Source: Oceanisphaera arctica (GTDB taxonomy: Bacteria > Pseudomonadota > Gammaproteobacteria > Enterobacterales > Aeromonadaceae). Taken from it: a stretch of 64,000 nt of DNA. The stretch lies in NCBI RefSeq assembly GCF_002936955.1, contig NZ_MPZM01000006.1:1-64000 (forward strand). Reading direction: 5' to 3'. Below the pieces are notes generated by a model. It had not been told where the DNA came from. It searched no databases and was given only the letters and a program-made list of their open reading frames with translations. This document shows positions 29,752 to 39,013 of the stretch, one piece after another. The stretch's first letter is position 1; each line of letters starts with the position of its first letter. The position numbers and the translations under genes are program-made.

Positions 29752-31893
29752 TTACTGGGCTGTGGTCTTGGCGGGCAGGGTGACGCTCACCACTTCGCAC
29801 CCATGGGTGACGGCCTTGTAGTTATTGTCGCCCTGGTAGGCAGCCAGATAAGAGACATGGCTGGTTGCATCCAGCGTCTTGACGATCTCTTCATCTGTGC
29901 TCAGCAGACGGGCGATCAGCTCGCCGCTGACGTCCACTAGAGACACGCCGGTGATGGTATTCAGGACGGTGCCGGAGCAGTTGTCTGAAGCATAGACGGT
30001 AAAGTCGACCACCCCGCTGGGCTCGCCCACACCGACGATGGTGTTACCATCCCCTTCGACCTTGGCCTGATCCAGCAGTATGACATGGGTCTCTATGCTG
30101 GGGTTGCGCTTGGCGATGGTCAGGTCTTCGCACGGAGCCTGGGCGGGGGCATAGTTGGTATCCCCGCTATAGCTGGCCTTGATCGAAAGATCCCGGGTAT
30201 TGGCGGTGGTCAGATAACCGACGGTGCTGTAGCTGTCGGACTCGTTCGTTGCCAGTACACCCGAGCCGCTCAGGGCTTTATTACTGTGGGTGGCCAGTAC
30301 GCTTCCGTCGCAGGTCGCATTGTCATAGAAGACGAAGGTGACCGTTCCGGTGGGCAGCAAGCCGTTGGAGCCAGTGACATTGGCCAAGTCGTGGAGGCTG
30401 ATGCCGACGGCCTGGGTGGTGTCCTGTATATCAGGACTGTGGCCGGTTCCCTCGTGGATTTCGGTGGCCACGCCGGGCGTCAGCTGGTTGACGAGCAATT
30501 CTTCGCAGTGATAGGCGGAGCTCGGTACCGGGCTGTTGGCGGCAGCGACAAAGCGTACCAGATAGGCGAAGGCTCCCGGGTTCGGAACATCGGTATCGGT
30601 ATCGCTGGGGAAGCCTGCATCGTCACTGGTCAGGCCGTTGGATTCCACCTGTACGCTGTTGGTCGTGCCGTCCAGGGTGTAGTCCACGGCAGTGGAGTGA
30701 TTAGCCAGGGCATCGGGCAGCGGATCGACCGGGTCGCCGTTTTCATCGAGCAGATCGTTACAGGTGGCGGCGTAGGTATCGAAGGTCACTGTACCCAGCA
30801 CCTGCAGGCCAGTGGGGCCGGAGAAGCTGACAGTGGCCTGGTCATGGATGCCCGAGCCGGCACTGATGGCGCCATCTTGCAGGTCTGTCACATGGTCGGC
30901 GCCCGAGTGGATGGCGGTACTGATGTTGGTAGAGCAGATCGGGAAGGAATCCAGCACGAAGTCCTTGAGGGTGGCGGTAAAGCTGCTGGAGGAGCGGGTC
31001 TCGGCCATGAAGCTGGCGAAGCAGCCGTCGCCCGGGATCAGTTGGGTCAGGTTGATGCCCCCTTCGAAGAAGCTTTCAAACGGAAAGGCACCGACCAAGC
31101 CGCTCTTGGCGGTATAGGGCCAGGGCGAGGTCTCGGTAACCTCGTTGGTGATGGCGCAGGCCTCATCTATGCCGCCGTTGTTACAGATGGCGCCGTCACC
31201 GGATTCCCCGGCGATCAGACGCAGATTCTTGGCGATACACTGGCCCGGCTGGGGGTTGTTGTTGGCGGCTTTGGAGCAGCCGAACTCGCCATCTCCGCTA
31301 AATTCGCCATTGCCGACCCATTCCACCACCTGGATCAGGGGCACGGCGTTGTTGGCCTGGGGGAAGTTCACCAGCACCAGGGTATCGCCCAGCTGGTGGT
31401 CTCCGCTGAAGCTGCCGTCGTCCTCGGCCTTCACTTCGTCCTTAAAGAACCAGAAGCCCATAAAGGCATCGCCCACGTTGCTGAAACGGTCGGCGCCGAA
31501 GTAGAGGATTCGGTCTCCTGTTGCTGAATCCGTATAGGAAGCGGCATAGGCGTTGGTGATATCGTCCTTGTCCGGCACGGAGCCGTTTTTATGGCTCCAG
31601 TCGCCGATAGGCTGGATATCCTTTTTACCCCCGTCAAAGATAGTCACCGGGGCCGCATCCGGGTTGACGCCGGTAAAGACCTCGGGTGAGCCACCGTTGT
31701 TGAGCCCTCCATTATAGAGGGTTTGCCAGTCATCCGGCGGTGGCGGATTGCCATCCTGAAGGGCGTTGCCGTCCAGTTCAAACAGGCCGAGATCTTCCAC
31801 CGGCGCGGACATGACCGATAGCGAGCCCATACATAGCAAGGCTCCCAGTAACCAGGCAGAGATAGTGCCTGGCAAGTTATCTGTTCGTTTCAT
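29752..31893 (-). CDS. Large exported protein with Ig-like repeats
   Basis: 713 residues with a signal peptide (about 1-34, ending SVMSA). The N-terminal half is Asp/Gly-rich with Cys pairs and no family I can name (for example ADRFSNVGDAFMGFWFF). The C-terminal half (about 380-710) has three repeats of one Ig-like pattern: a D-x-A strand, P-x-G-x-VxF, a Cys, then Y-x-GDxNY and a second Cys, a pattern best known from surface proteins of Gram-positive bacteria. The ATG at 31893 follows GGAGG and replaces a longer frame. Convergent with the protease gene and upstream of nothing else on its strand. Extracellular or surface role is inferred. Confidence 0.72.
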   Translation of the reverse strand: MKRTDNLPGTISAWLLGALLCMGSLSVMSAPVEDLGLFELDGNALQDGNPPPPDDWQTLYNGGLNNGGSPEVFTGVNPDAAPVTIFDGGKKDIQPIGDWSHKNGSVPDKDDITNAYAASYTDSATGDRILYFGADRFSNVGDAFMGFWFFKDEVKAEDDGSFSGDHQLGDTLVLVNFPQANNAVPLIQVVEWVGNGEFSGDGEFGCSKAANNNPQPGQCIAKNLRLIAGESGDGAICNNGGIDEACAITNEVTETSPWPYTAKSGLVGAFPFESFFEGGINLTQLIPGDGCFASFMAETRSSSSFTATLKDFVLDSFPICSTNISTAIHSGADHVTDLQDGAISAGSGIHDQATVSFSGPTGLQVLGTVTFDTYAATCNDLLDENGDPVDPLPDALANHSTAVDYTLDGTTNSVQVESNGLTSDDAGFPSDTDTDVPNPGAFAYLVRFVAAANSPVPSSAYHCEELLVNQLTPGVATEIHEGTGHSPDIQDTTQAVGISLHDLANVTGSNGLLPTGTVTFVFYDNATCDGSVLATHSNKALSGSGVLATNESDSYSTVGYLTTANTRDLSIKASYSGDTNYAPAQAPCEDLTIAKRNPSIETHVILLDQAKVEGDGNTIVGVGEPSGVVDFTVYASDNCSGTVLNTITGVSLVDVSGELIARLLSTDEEIVKTLDATSHVSYLAAYQGDNNYKAVTHGCEVVSVTLPAKTTAQ

Positions 31894-32492
31894 GTTATAC
31901 CTCCAAGACCAGGGGCGAACCTGGTGGATATGAGCTCCGGACCTTTGGCTGGGGAGCCGGCCCGAATGTATAAACACTCGACCTGACGAAACTCTTATGC
32001 AAGATGGTAAGCTTGCTGCCAGGTTGTTATTTACTCTTGAAGCAAGTATCAGCGCCTGGCTTTTTATCGGAACGACGACCATTGGCGCATCGCGAAAATA
32101 CATCCTTGTAAAGCAATTTATCCAGACTCTTCAACTGATGAGTTGGGAGTGAATTACCATACGGACCGGGTAAATAGAGCTATCTACCTATCAGGCCGGA
32201 CATGACAGACAAGAGGGTTGAAGCAAGCTTTGTACCATGTGTTTATCTTGCTGATTTCAATGGGCTTCATTTTGACGAGTTAATCAGACTTTCGATAAGT
32301 GTTAATTTATTGATACACGTAAATGGTGGTTAACAGATATTTTCATTTATTTACAATGGATTGTGATTTTTAAAAGTTGTTAACTTCATAACAGGCCTGA
32401 TTATCAACAAGGGAATATGTGGCCTTTTAATGGGCTCATATGGTCTATTGTTGTGTCTATCCAGAGTTATTCATACTGGCTAATGGAGAAAT

Positions 32493-32532
32493 AGCAGGGG
32501 CGGCTGATGCCGCCCCTGCTATTTTTGTTTTG
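32493..32532 (+). terminator. Strong plus-strand terminator without an upstream gene
   Basis: Perfect 12-bp stem AGCAGGGGCGGC (32493-32504), loop TGAT, GCCGCCCCTGCT (32509-32520), then ATTTTTGTTTTG. The T-run is only on the plus strand, yet no plus-strand gene is visible upstream for about 2.8 kb. Confidence 0.8.
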
Positions 32533-32605
32533 AATAAGATTAAGTGTTTAATTTTATTGAATAATTTTTAGCATGAACTTGTTGCAAGGGAGATATAGCA
32601 AGATA

Positions 32606-32637
32606 GGCATACAGCCGACGGCAAGGGGCTGTATGCC
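32606..32637. terminator. Hairpin just after gspD
   Basis: GGCATACAGCC (32606-32616) pairs with GGCTGTATGCC (32627-32637). It is 12 bp beyond the gspD stop; on the minus strand no clear T-run follows, so termination may be weak or Rho-assisted. Confidence 0.5.
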
Positions 32638-32648
32638 TCGACCGCTTT

Positions 32649-34742
32649 TTACATTGCCACCTGCTGCAGCTTGCGGCGATATTCCCGGGTGACGGCGCGG
32701 GCGTCGGCCGGGTTGGCCACGGCGGTGGGGGTGATCAGCACCACCAGCTCGGTGCGTTTCACGTTGGTGCCGCTGCTGCCGAACAGCCAGCCCAGCACCG
32801 GTATGTGGCGCAGGCCGGGCAGGCCCTGGCTGTCCTGAGACTTGTTCTCGCGGATCAGCCCGCCCAGCACCAGGGTTTCGCCGCTCTGTACCGCCACCCG
32901 GGTGTCGATTTTGCGCTGGGTGATGGTGGGTGACTGAATATTGGAGCTGGTGGTGGTGGCCACGTCGTTCACCTCCTGCACTAGCTCCAGCACCACCATG
33001 CCGCCGGCATTCACCCGGGGGGTCACCTCCAGCAGCACGCCTGTGTCTCTGTATTGTATGGTGCTGGTCACGTTGCCCACGTCGCTGTTGAGGTTGGTGG
33101 TTTCCGAGGTACGAATGGGTACCTGATCACCCACCCGGATCAGCGCCTTCTGGTTGTCCAGCACCATCAGGGTGGGGGAGGAGATCACGTTGACCTTGGA
33201 ATCGCTGGCAAGTGCCGTGAGCAGGGCCCGGGTACCGCTGGCGTTGAACACCTCGTAGCTGGCGCTGGCGGCAAGACCGCCGTCGAAGGGAGAGGGTATG
33301 GGCAGCGAGCCGATGGCACCCACACCGCTGCGACCGCCGCCCAGGCGATTCTTGAAGTACCATTGCAGGCCGTAGCGCAGTTCGTCATCCAGGCTCACTT
33401 CCACTATGGTGGCTTCCACCAGTACCTGCAGCGGCAGCTGATCCAGCCGCTTGATGGCCTGTTCCACTTTCTGGTAATCGGCGCTGGCGGCCATCACCAC
33501 CAGGGCGTTGCGTTCGGTGTCGGCAATCACGCTCACTTCTCCCACGTCCAGGTTGGCGGCATTGATGCCGGTGGTAATCTGCAGCGGCGCCCCCTCTTCC
33601 GTGGGCGAAGTGGCTGGCGGCAGAGGGGAACCGGCGCTGTTGCGGCGCTGGCTGTCAAACAGCTGGTTGAGCAGGGTAGCCAGGTGATCGGCCTTGCCGT
33701 TCTGCACGTGATACACGTACATGTTGAGGCCACGCGGGTTTTCGGCCCTGTCCAGCCGCTCTATCCACACCCGGGCGTCGGTCAGATAACGTTCTTGCGG
33801 GGTGATCACCAGCAGGGCATTGAGTCGTTCTATCGGCAGGTAGCGCACCATGCCGGCGAGGGGGCCCTCGGCCTCGTCGCCGAAAATTGCCTGCAGTTCG
33901 CTGGCAATTACATCGGCGCTGCTGGCCTGCAGCCGGAACAGGCCCACCGACATGCCGCGCAGCTGATCCACATCAAACAGATTGACGGTGTCGCGAATGT
34001 TGATCAGTTCGTCGCGGCTGCCGACCAGGGTGAGCATGTTGCGTCTGTCGTCCACCATCATGGCGCCCTGGCGGGGCTTGACCGGCTCGAGGATTTTTTC
34101 CATTTCCCGGGCGCCGATGTAGCGCAGCGGTAATATCAGCATCTGGTAGCCGCGTTCTGCGGTGGGCGTCAGCCGCGGATTGAGGGCCGAGGTGGGAACC
34201 TCGCTGGCGGGCACCACGGTAAAGAGGCCCTTGCTGTGTACCAGGGCGGCGCCGTGGGTTTGCAGCAGGTTTTCCAGGGTGGGCAGCAGGTCGTCTTCCC
34301 GAATGGGGGTGTTGGTCTGCAGATACACCTGGCCCCGCACTCTTTCATCCAGCGAATAGTTCAGCTGCAGTATGTCGCCGAGAACGGTTTTCACCACCTC
34401 GGCAATGTCGGAACCCTGAAAGTTGAGGGTGATGTCGCCGGGGGCGGCGGTGTTCAGCGGCGTCTTGCTGGTCTGACCGAGTTTGACGAAATTTCCCGTT
34501 CCGCGGTAAATCTCGGAACGGGTGGCCGGCCGAGCGTTCGGGTCGGCTGTGGTGGCGGCAGCCCGGGGGAGATTGTCGTCGTGACGGGAGGGGAGTCGCA
34601 CCGGATCGTAATTGCTGGTGACGCCGGCCTGGCCCCAGGGTTTGTCGAGGGCGGCCCTGTCTCCTGTCGGGTTGGTGCAGGCGATCAGCAGCAGGCAGGA
34701 GACATTGATAAGCAGCCATTTTGTCTGATGTGAGTTGGTCAT
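32649..34742 (-). CDS. gspD: Type II secretion secretin GspD with lipobox
   Basis: 697-residue outer-membrane channel. The N-terminus ends in a lipobox (LIAC, Cys22), so it should be a lipoprotein, like XpsD and the liposecretin HxcQ, which need no separate pilotin. N0-N3 domains (about 100-440) precede the secretin core (VLVEATIVEVSLDDELRYGLQW to LGGLIRENKSQDSQGLPGL). Last gene of the operon, joined to the preceding gene by ATGA. A Pro/Ala-rich stretch between the lipobox and N0 is unusually long. Confidence 0.95.
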   Translation of the reverse strand: MTNSHQTKWLLINVSCLLLIACTNPTGDRAALDKPWGQAGVTSNYDPVRLPSRHDDNLPRAAATTADPNARPATRSEIYRGTGNFVKLGQTSKTPLNTAAPGDITLNFQGSDIAEVVKTVLGDILQLNYSLDERVRGQVYLQTNTPIREDDLLPTLENLLQTHGAALVHSKGLFTVVPASEVPTSALNPRLTPTAERGYQMLILPLRYIGAREMEKILEPVKPRQGAMMVDDRRNMLTLVGSRDELINIRDTVNLFDVDQLRGMSVGLFRLQASSADVIASELQAIFGDEAEGPLAGMVRYLPIERLNALLVITPQERYLTDARVWIERLDRAENPRGLNMYVYHVQNGKADHLATLLNQLFDSQRRNSAGSPLPPATSPTEEGAPLQITTGINAANLDVGEVSVIADTERNALVVMAASADYQKVEQAIKRLDQLPLQVLVEATIVEVSLDDELRYGLQWYFKNRLGGGRSGVGAIGSLPIPSPFDGGLAASASYEVFNASGTRALLTALASDSKVNVISSPTLMVLDNQKALIRVGDQVPIRTSETTNLNSDVGNVTSTIQYRDTGVLLEVTPRVNAGGMVVLELVQEVNDVATTTSSNIQSPTITQRKIDTRVAVQSGETLVLGGLIRENKSQDSQGLPGLRHIPVLGWLFGSSGTNVKRTELVVLITPTAVANPADARAVTREYRRKLQQVAM

Positions 34743-35350
34743 TGTGACTCCCCGTTACTTCCCTGTTTGTTGTTGTCATCCGCCCTGGTCGCTTCTGCAG
34801 AGTCGGTGTCCGGTTCGGCGTTTGCTTCGTTCGGATTCTTGTTCTGGGCGCCGGTATTGTCGGCAGGAGACTCTACGGTGTCGGTGTCGGTGTCGGTGTC
34901 GGCGGCAGGCCGGGGCGAGGGCTGCCGGGGTTCCCACAGCTCCAGCCGCAGGCTCTGGCTGCCGTCGCTCAGGGTTACGGCATCCAGGTCTATGTCTTCC
35001 AGCTGCCAGTTGCCGTCCAGATACATGCCGATCTTGATGCGTGCCCGCCCTGCTCCCTGCCGTTCGCTGAACAGGGCCAGTTGCTGGTCGTTTTCCCATA
35101 CTACCCCGCTCAGGCGCCACTTTTCCCGCATTTCGGCGGCGCTTTCGCTGATACTTTCCTCTTCTTCGTCTTCCTGTGGTCGGCGATTGTCGTCAAACAA
35201 GGGCCGGGCCATGATTTCCTCGAATTGCTCGAGAGGGGGATAGCCCGGTATCGGGGCGCCATCGTTCTGCGCGCGAGCGGGTGACAGCCACAGCAGCGGC
35301 ATGGCCAGCAATAACACCCAGGGCTTCATAAACAACAAGCAGGGCTTCAT
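34739..35350 (-). CDS. GspC/XpsN-like type II secretion subunit
   Basis: 203 residues. A hydrophobic N-terminus (about 7-26) precedes EQFEEIMARPLFDDNRRP, the pattern seen at the start of the GspC homology region. A small beta domain follows (WRLSGVVWENDQQLALFSE to LWEPRQ). The C-terminal 60 residues are acidic and low complexity with a DT run. Position between gspM and gspD matches xpsN of Xanthomonas, whose product links inner-membrane parts to the secretin. Strong AGGGAGG before the ATG; overlaps gspM by ATGA. No other gspC is present in this operon. Confidence 0.7.
   Translation of the reverse strand: MKPCLLFMKPWVLLLAMPLLWLSPARAQNDGAPIPGYPPLEQFEEIMARPLFDDNRRPQEDEEEESISESAAEMREKWRLSGVVWENDQQLALFSERQGAGRARIKIGMYLDGNWQLEDIDLDAVTLSDGSQSLRLELWEPRQPSPRPAADTDTDTDTVESPADNTGAQNKNPNEANAEPDTDSAEATRADDNNKQGSNGESQ
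34877..34900. repeat. Four tandem GGTGTC hexamers
   Basis: Perfect hexanucleotide repeats inside the GspC/XpsN-like gene, encoding Asp-Thr repeats. Copy changes would keep the frame, so they would alter length only. Confidence 0.85.
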
Positions 35351-35955
35351 AGCGCCTCCCTTTGGGTATAACCGATGAGATCGAAGCGCACGTCGAGCGA
35401 GGGGATCTGCCGTGTGTTCGCTCTCTGGCGGCGGATCACCCGGTTGCTGCGGGCCATCGATCGGCGAGGGGTGGCGGTGATCACCAGGTCTTGCATGAAC
35501 AGGGCCGGCTGCCCCGACTCGAGCGCATGGATCAGGGGCACCAGCTGATTGATTTCACTACGCAGATGGACCCGCAACATGACGCCTTGCAGCGGACTCT
35601 CGAGACTGGGCTGGGCATTCTGAATACTGACCAACTGGCCGCCACTGCGGCTGACCTGCCGGTTCAGGTGCTGCTGTAGCCAGGCCGAGGCCAGGGAGGG
35701 GCGCCGTTCCGGCAGATAAAGGCCGGTATCGGGAGTCGCGTCGCGCAGTTGCTGTAATGACTGTTCGGTCTGCTCCAGTTCGGCCGACAGCCGTTGATAG
35801 CGATGGAGCTGATCTTCAAGCTGATGGATGGCAGCCCCCTGTTGCAGAAACAGGCCGATAAGGGGGCTGATAATCAGACTGAATATCAGCAGCAGAACCG
35901 CTATCAACAGGCCCAGAGCGATCGCCTGTTGCTGGCGCTGATCGAGATTGATCAT
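35347..35955 (-). CDS. gspM: Type II secretion protein GspM (PilO-like fold)
   Basis: 202 residues: short cytosolic start, one membrane helix (about 12-36, ALGLLIAVLLLIFSLIISP), a coiled coil (IHQLEDQLHRYQRLSAELEQ) and a periplasmic ferredoxin-like domain of the GspMb type. It pairs with GspL in the inner-membrane platform. Overlaps gspL by 4 bp. Confidence 0.85.
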   Translation of the reverse strand: MINLDQRQQQAIALGLLIAVLLLIFSLIISPLIGLFLQQGAAIHQLEDQLHRYQRLSAELEQTEQSLQQLRDATPDTGLYLPERRPSLASAWLQQHLNRQVSRSGGQLVSIQNAQPSLESPLQGVMLRVHLRSEINQLVPLIHALESGQPALFMQDLVITATPRRSMARSNRVIRRQRANTRQIPSLDVRFDLIGYTQREAL

Positions 35956-37031
35956 GAATCCTCCTCGCCGAAACGGGCGTCGATCATGAAACGATCCTTG
36001 CTGGTGGCCGGATTATTGGTCACCGGTGAGCTGAAGCGCACATCGAAGAACAGCGGAGAGGCTTCCAGAATGCCGATAAGCTCGGAGGCATTGGCCGACT
36101 CGCCGCGCAGTTGCACCGTACCGTCGCGCAGTTCGAAACGGCTGAGCCAGGTATGGTCGGGTAATTGGCGGGTCAGAGCATCCAGCAGTAACAGGGCCGA
36201 AGGTTGCCTGGCTCTTTCCCGAGCCAGAAACTGCCGGCTTTGCTGCAGTTCTTCCAGTTGTCGTTTTAGTTCGGCGGTCTGCTCGGCCCGTTGCCGGGGT
36301 ATGTCCAGCTGAGTACTCAAAGACTCGATACGGTTCTGTCGGTGGTAAAGCGGCACGGCGATCAGCAGAAACAGCATGAAAAGCACCAGGGCACCCTGCA
36401 GGGTTTTCAACCGCCGAGCCTTGCTGACGGCGATGCTGGTGGGAGCCTGTAGCGGGATCAGCGGCGCCTGCGGATGTTCGGCATTGGCCAGGGCCGTGGG
36501 CACCAGGCCGAGCAGGTTCAGCTCGGCCAGTTGCGAGTCTACCTGTGCGCGCGGCGCCAGCAGCAGTTCAACCCGGATGAGGAGTTGCTGTTTATCCCGC
36601 TCGGCAAGGCGATAGCCAAAGTAGACCTGGTCGGCACTGAATGGGGTATGCCGATCCATCTCGAAGCGCAGCACATCGGCCAGGTTGCCGGCGGTGGCCG
36701 CGGGCAGGGTGACATGGGTATAGAGCACGTCTTTGCTGTTCAGGCACAACCGGATGCTGTCTGCCTGGCGCAGCATGTCAGCCAGCAAGCCGCTCTGCTC
36801 TGCCTGATCGTCCAGCAGCAACTGTTCGCCGTGAGGGGTCAGCTCCAGCCGGTAATGCTCCTGCCCGGTATAGATACAGAGCCGTTGTTTCTGGCCGAGC
36901 AGACGATGACTGATGGATGCGGGCAAGAGGCTGAACAGCTGCCGGCTCCACCATTGCCAGAATGTGGCCAGAGGTTGCCACAGTAATTGGCCGTAATGAT
37001 GCAGCTGTTGGGTAAATTTTTCCCCATCCAT
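35952..37031 (-). CDS. gspL: Type II secretion protein GspL (PilN-like C-terminus)
   Basis: 359 residues. The cytosolic actin-like domain (about 50-190, DVLRFEMDRHTPFSADQVYFGY) binds the GspE ATPase in homologues; one membrane helix (about 213-231, LVLFMLFLLIAVPLYH); then coiled coil and a periplasmic PilN-like domain (TWLSRFELRDGTVQLRGES). This form is closer to Xps/Hxc systems than to classical GspL. Confidence 0.87.
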   Translation of the reverse strand: MDGEKFTQQLHHYGQLLWQPLATFWQWWSRQLFSLLPASISHRLLGQKQRLCIYTGQEHYRLELTPHGEQLLLDDQAEQSGLLADMLRQADSIRLCLNSKDVLYTHVTLPAATAGNLADVLRFEMDRHTPFSADQVYFGYRLAERDKQQLLIRVELLLAPRAQVDSQLAELNLLGLVPTALANAEHPQAPLIPLQAPTSIAVSKARRLKTLQGALVLFMLFLLIAVPLYHRQNRIESLSTQLDIPRQRAEQTAELKRQLEELQQSRQFLARERARQPSALLLLDALTRQLPDHTWLSRFELRDGTVQLRGESANASELIGILEASPLFFDVRFSSPVTNNPATSKDRFMIDARFGEEDS

Positions 37032-37042
37032 AGGGATCTCCG

Positions 37043-37945
37043 TTAGGCGTCTGGTTCGGTGAACAGCGGGATGAATTCCTGTGTTATCTGTTTCAGAATG
37101 GGTCGTCCGCGACGATTAAGCAGGCTGGCTGTCAGCCGATAGCGATACACCGTATTCATTCGGGCTTCCGTATGCACAGTGTAGTTGACCCCGGATGAGC
37201 CGCCAGAGAGCAAGGCGCGGGGGAAAATATCTGTGGCGGGTAAGGGCTGGCCGGCTTCATGGTTCCGGCGTCGGTCGGCGATAAACTGATCGACGGTGAT
37301 CTCGTCGGTGCCCGGCAGCGCCAGCAACACTTGGCGCGGGGCATAAAGCGGGTTGATGCTGTTGCGTGGATTACGCAGGGTCAGGCTGTGCCTGATCCGC
37401 CGGTAAATGTCGGGGGTCATGTCCAGTACCTGCAGCACTTCGTCCACCGACTGAAAGGGGGCGTTGCCCGGGCCATAATCCAGTCCGGCGGCCAGATAGT
37501 CGTCGGCTTCGGCACCGTTGAGCCGGCGCAGATCGTCGCCATCGCGCCAGTCCATGATGGCATCCACCAGCCGGGCGCGCAGGTCGTCGTCGACCCCGGC
37601 GGTGACCAGCAGGCCATCGAGCAGCTCGGGGCCGGCGGCATTGAGATCGATACGGCCGTTTTCATTGAACAGGGCGACCCGGATTTCGATCTCGTCCAGC
37701 ATGATCAGGTTGGCGCTGCCGTCCGCCAGCCAGGTTGGCTGCTCTTTCGGTTGCGCCAGCATCAGCATGGCCAGTTGCACTCCGGCGTCGGCGGCATGGC
37801 GAACCTGGGCCGCCTGGGTGATATTAGCGCTCTGCCGGGCCTGGCTGCGGCTGTTCACAGACAGGCCGGTGGCCAACAGGGTCAGCAGGGTCAGTACCCA
37901 AAGCACGCTGATCAGGGCTATGCCCCGGTGTCGTTCAATATTCAT
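37043..37945 (-). CDS. gspK: Minor pseudopilin GspK
   Basis: 300 residues, the large minor pseudopilin capping the pseudopilus. Prepilin-type start RHRGIALISVLWVLTLLTLL; the usual Glu5 is absent, as is common for GspK. A helical insertion domain follows (NENGRIDLNAAGPELLDGL, then VDEVLQVLDMTPDIYRRI). Overlaps gspJ by 11 bp. Confidence 0.93.
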   Translation of the reverse strand: MNIERHRGIALISVLWVLTLLTLLATGLSVNSRSQARQSANITQAAQVRHAADAGVQLAMLMLAQPKEQPTWLADGSANLIMLDEIEIRVALFNENGRIDLNAAGPELLDGLLVTAGVDDDLRARLVDAIMDWRDGDDLRRLNGAEADDYLAAGLDYGPGNAPFQSVDEVLQVLDMTPDIYRRIRHSLTLRNPRNSINPLYAPRQVLLALPGTDEITVDQFIADRRRNHEAGQPLPATDIFPRALLSGGSSGVNYTVHTEARMNTVYRYRLTASLLNRRGRPILKQITQEFIPLFTEPDA

Positions 37946-38600
37946 CCTTGATCTCGTAACGGTGCCGGCGGGAGGCGACCACCAGGGGCGGCCAGTCCGG
38001 GCCCAGTTGCAGGCGGATCAGGGCCGGCAGTTGCTCCTGCTCCAGCCACTCGGGTTGCCAGGCCGGTATGTTCTGTTCTTCTGCAGGCAGGTAATGCAGG
38101 CTGAACGAGGCTACCTCCAGTTCCAGCAGGGGAGGGATCAGCTCCGGCTGGCGAAAGTCGTCCAGCAGTTGGTACCAGTCGAAAGGCGGAGTCTGTTCTT
38201 GCGGCTCTGTCTCGGCAACCAGTGGCTGTGATTTGAGTGAGAGCATCGGGTGTTCGGGATTTGAGCTGTCCAGCGCCAGATAAAACCAGACCGGCTCGGT
38301 GGAGCTGCTCAGTCGCCGGGGCTGCGGGGCCAGAAACACCAGGGAGTGTTCGGTTCCCTGGAAGGACAGCAGCGGGGCCTGCCGATAATTCTGCACCTCG
38401 CGTGCCTCTGCCTGCTCCAGCAGGTTGCGCAAAAACAGTTGCAGCTGTATCTGCTCACTGTTGTCGGCATTGCGCTCGCCTACCGTTTCCCAGGCCCGGC
38501 CGGCGAGGCGGAAGCCACCGAACATCAGCCCGGAGAGCAGGGTCATCAGGGTCAGGGAGACCACCAGTTCCAGCAGGGTAAAGCCTGGTTGTCGTTTCAT
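37935..38600 (-). CDS. gspJ: Minor pseudopilin GspJ
   Basis: 221 residues. Prepilin peptidase site and helix PGFTLLELVVSLTLMTLL with Glu5. The later domain contains FLAPQPRRLSSSTEPVWFYL. Part of the tip complex with GspI and GspK. Overlaps gspI by 4 bp. Confidence 0.93.
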   Translation of the reverse strand: MKRQPGFTLLELVVSLTLMTLLSGLMFGGFRLAGRAWETVGERNADNSEQIQLQLFLRNLLEQAEAREVQNYRQAPLLSFQGTEHSLVFLAPQPRRLSSSTEPVWFYLALDSSNPEHPMLSLKSQPLVAETEPQEQTPPFDWYQLLDDFRQPELIPPLLELEVASFSLHYLPAEEQNIPAWQPEWLEQEQLPALIRLQLGPDWPPLVVASRRHRYEIKDEY

Positions 38601-39013
38601 CTGGCCTCCTGCCTGACCAGCCGCAGAGTGGTCAGTCGATATTGCTGGTCATGGTGACTCCAGCCCACCACCACCGACAGTTGATAGGGAAGCAGCATGG
38701 ACTGGTTGTCCATCAGCTCCCGGGTATCGAATTCCTCGACCCGGGTTTCCCACCAGTAATATTCGTCGAGCCAGCCCTGCTCGCGTCCCGGTTGCAGTGT
38801 GGTGCCGGCATACAGCTCGGTCAGTTTCGATTCCGCCAGCAGCATGGCCTTCTGCTGCTGCTGGGCCGACTGGGTTGTGCGAATGGCCAGCGAAAAGATA
38901 TTGAGCAACACCCCCAGGGTGATGGTCAGTATGGTAAAGGCCACCAGCACTTCCAGCAGTGAAAAACCCTGTTTCCTGGTCATGGGTTTTCTGGTCATGT
39001 GTAGTCTAGTCAT
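38597..39013 (-). CDS. gspI: Minor pseudopilin GspI
   Basis: 138 residues. The N-terminal QGFSLLEVLVAFTILTITL is the prepilin cleavage and helix motif. Three Met codons lie in the first eleven residues; the start at 39013 overlaps gspH by 8 bp, and the later ones (codons 6 and 11) are possible. Confidence 0.92.
   Translation of the reverse strand: MTRLHMTRKPMTRKQGFSLLEVLVAFTILTITLGVLLNIFSLAIRTTQSAQQQQKAMLLAESKLTELYAGTTLQPGREQGWLDEYYWWETRVEEFDTRELMDNQSMLLPYQLSVVVGWSHHDQQYRLTTLRLVRQEAR

Larger units (their letters stand above)
31894..32648. other. AT-rich intergenic region with two hairpins
   Basis: About 755 bp between the Ig-repeat gene start and the gspD stop. Two strong hairpins occur near the gspD side. 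A 43-codon frame at 32202 is not convincing. Likely holds the Ig-repeat gene promoter. Confidence 0.5.

Noticed and set aside
30085-31527. Plus-strand 480-codon frame opposite the Ig-repeat gene
   Set aside because: Low-complexity Gly/Val/Ala composition with no family match; the minus frame has signal peptide, ribosome site and repeats.
32202-32333. 43-codon frame upstream of the orphan terminator
   Set aside because: Only a weak ribosome site and no protein-like features; kept only as a possible RNA region.
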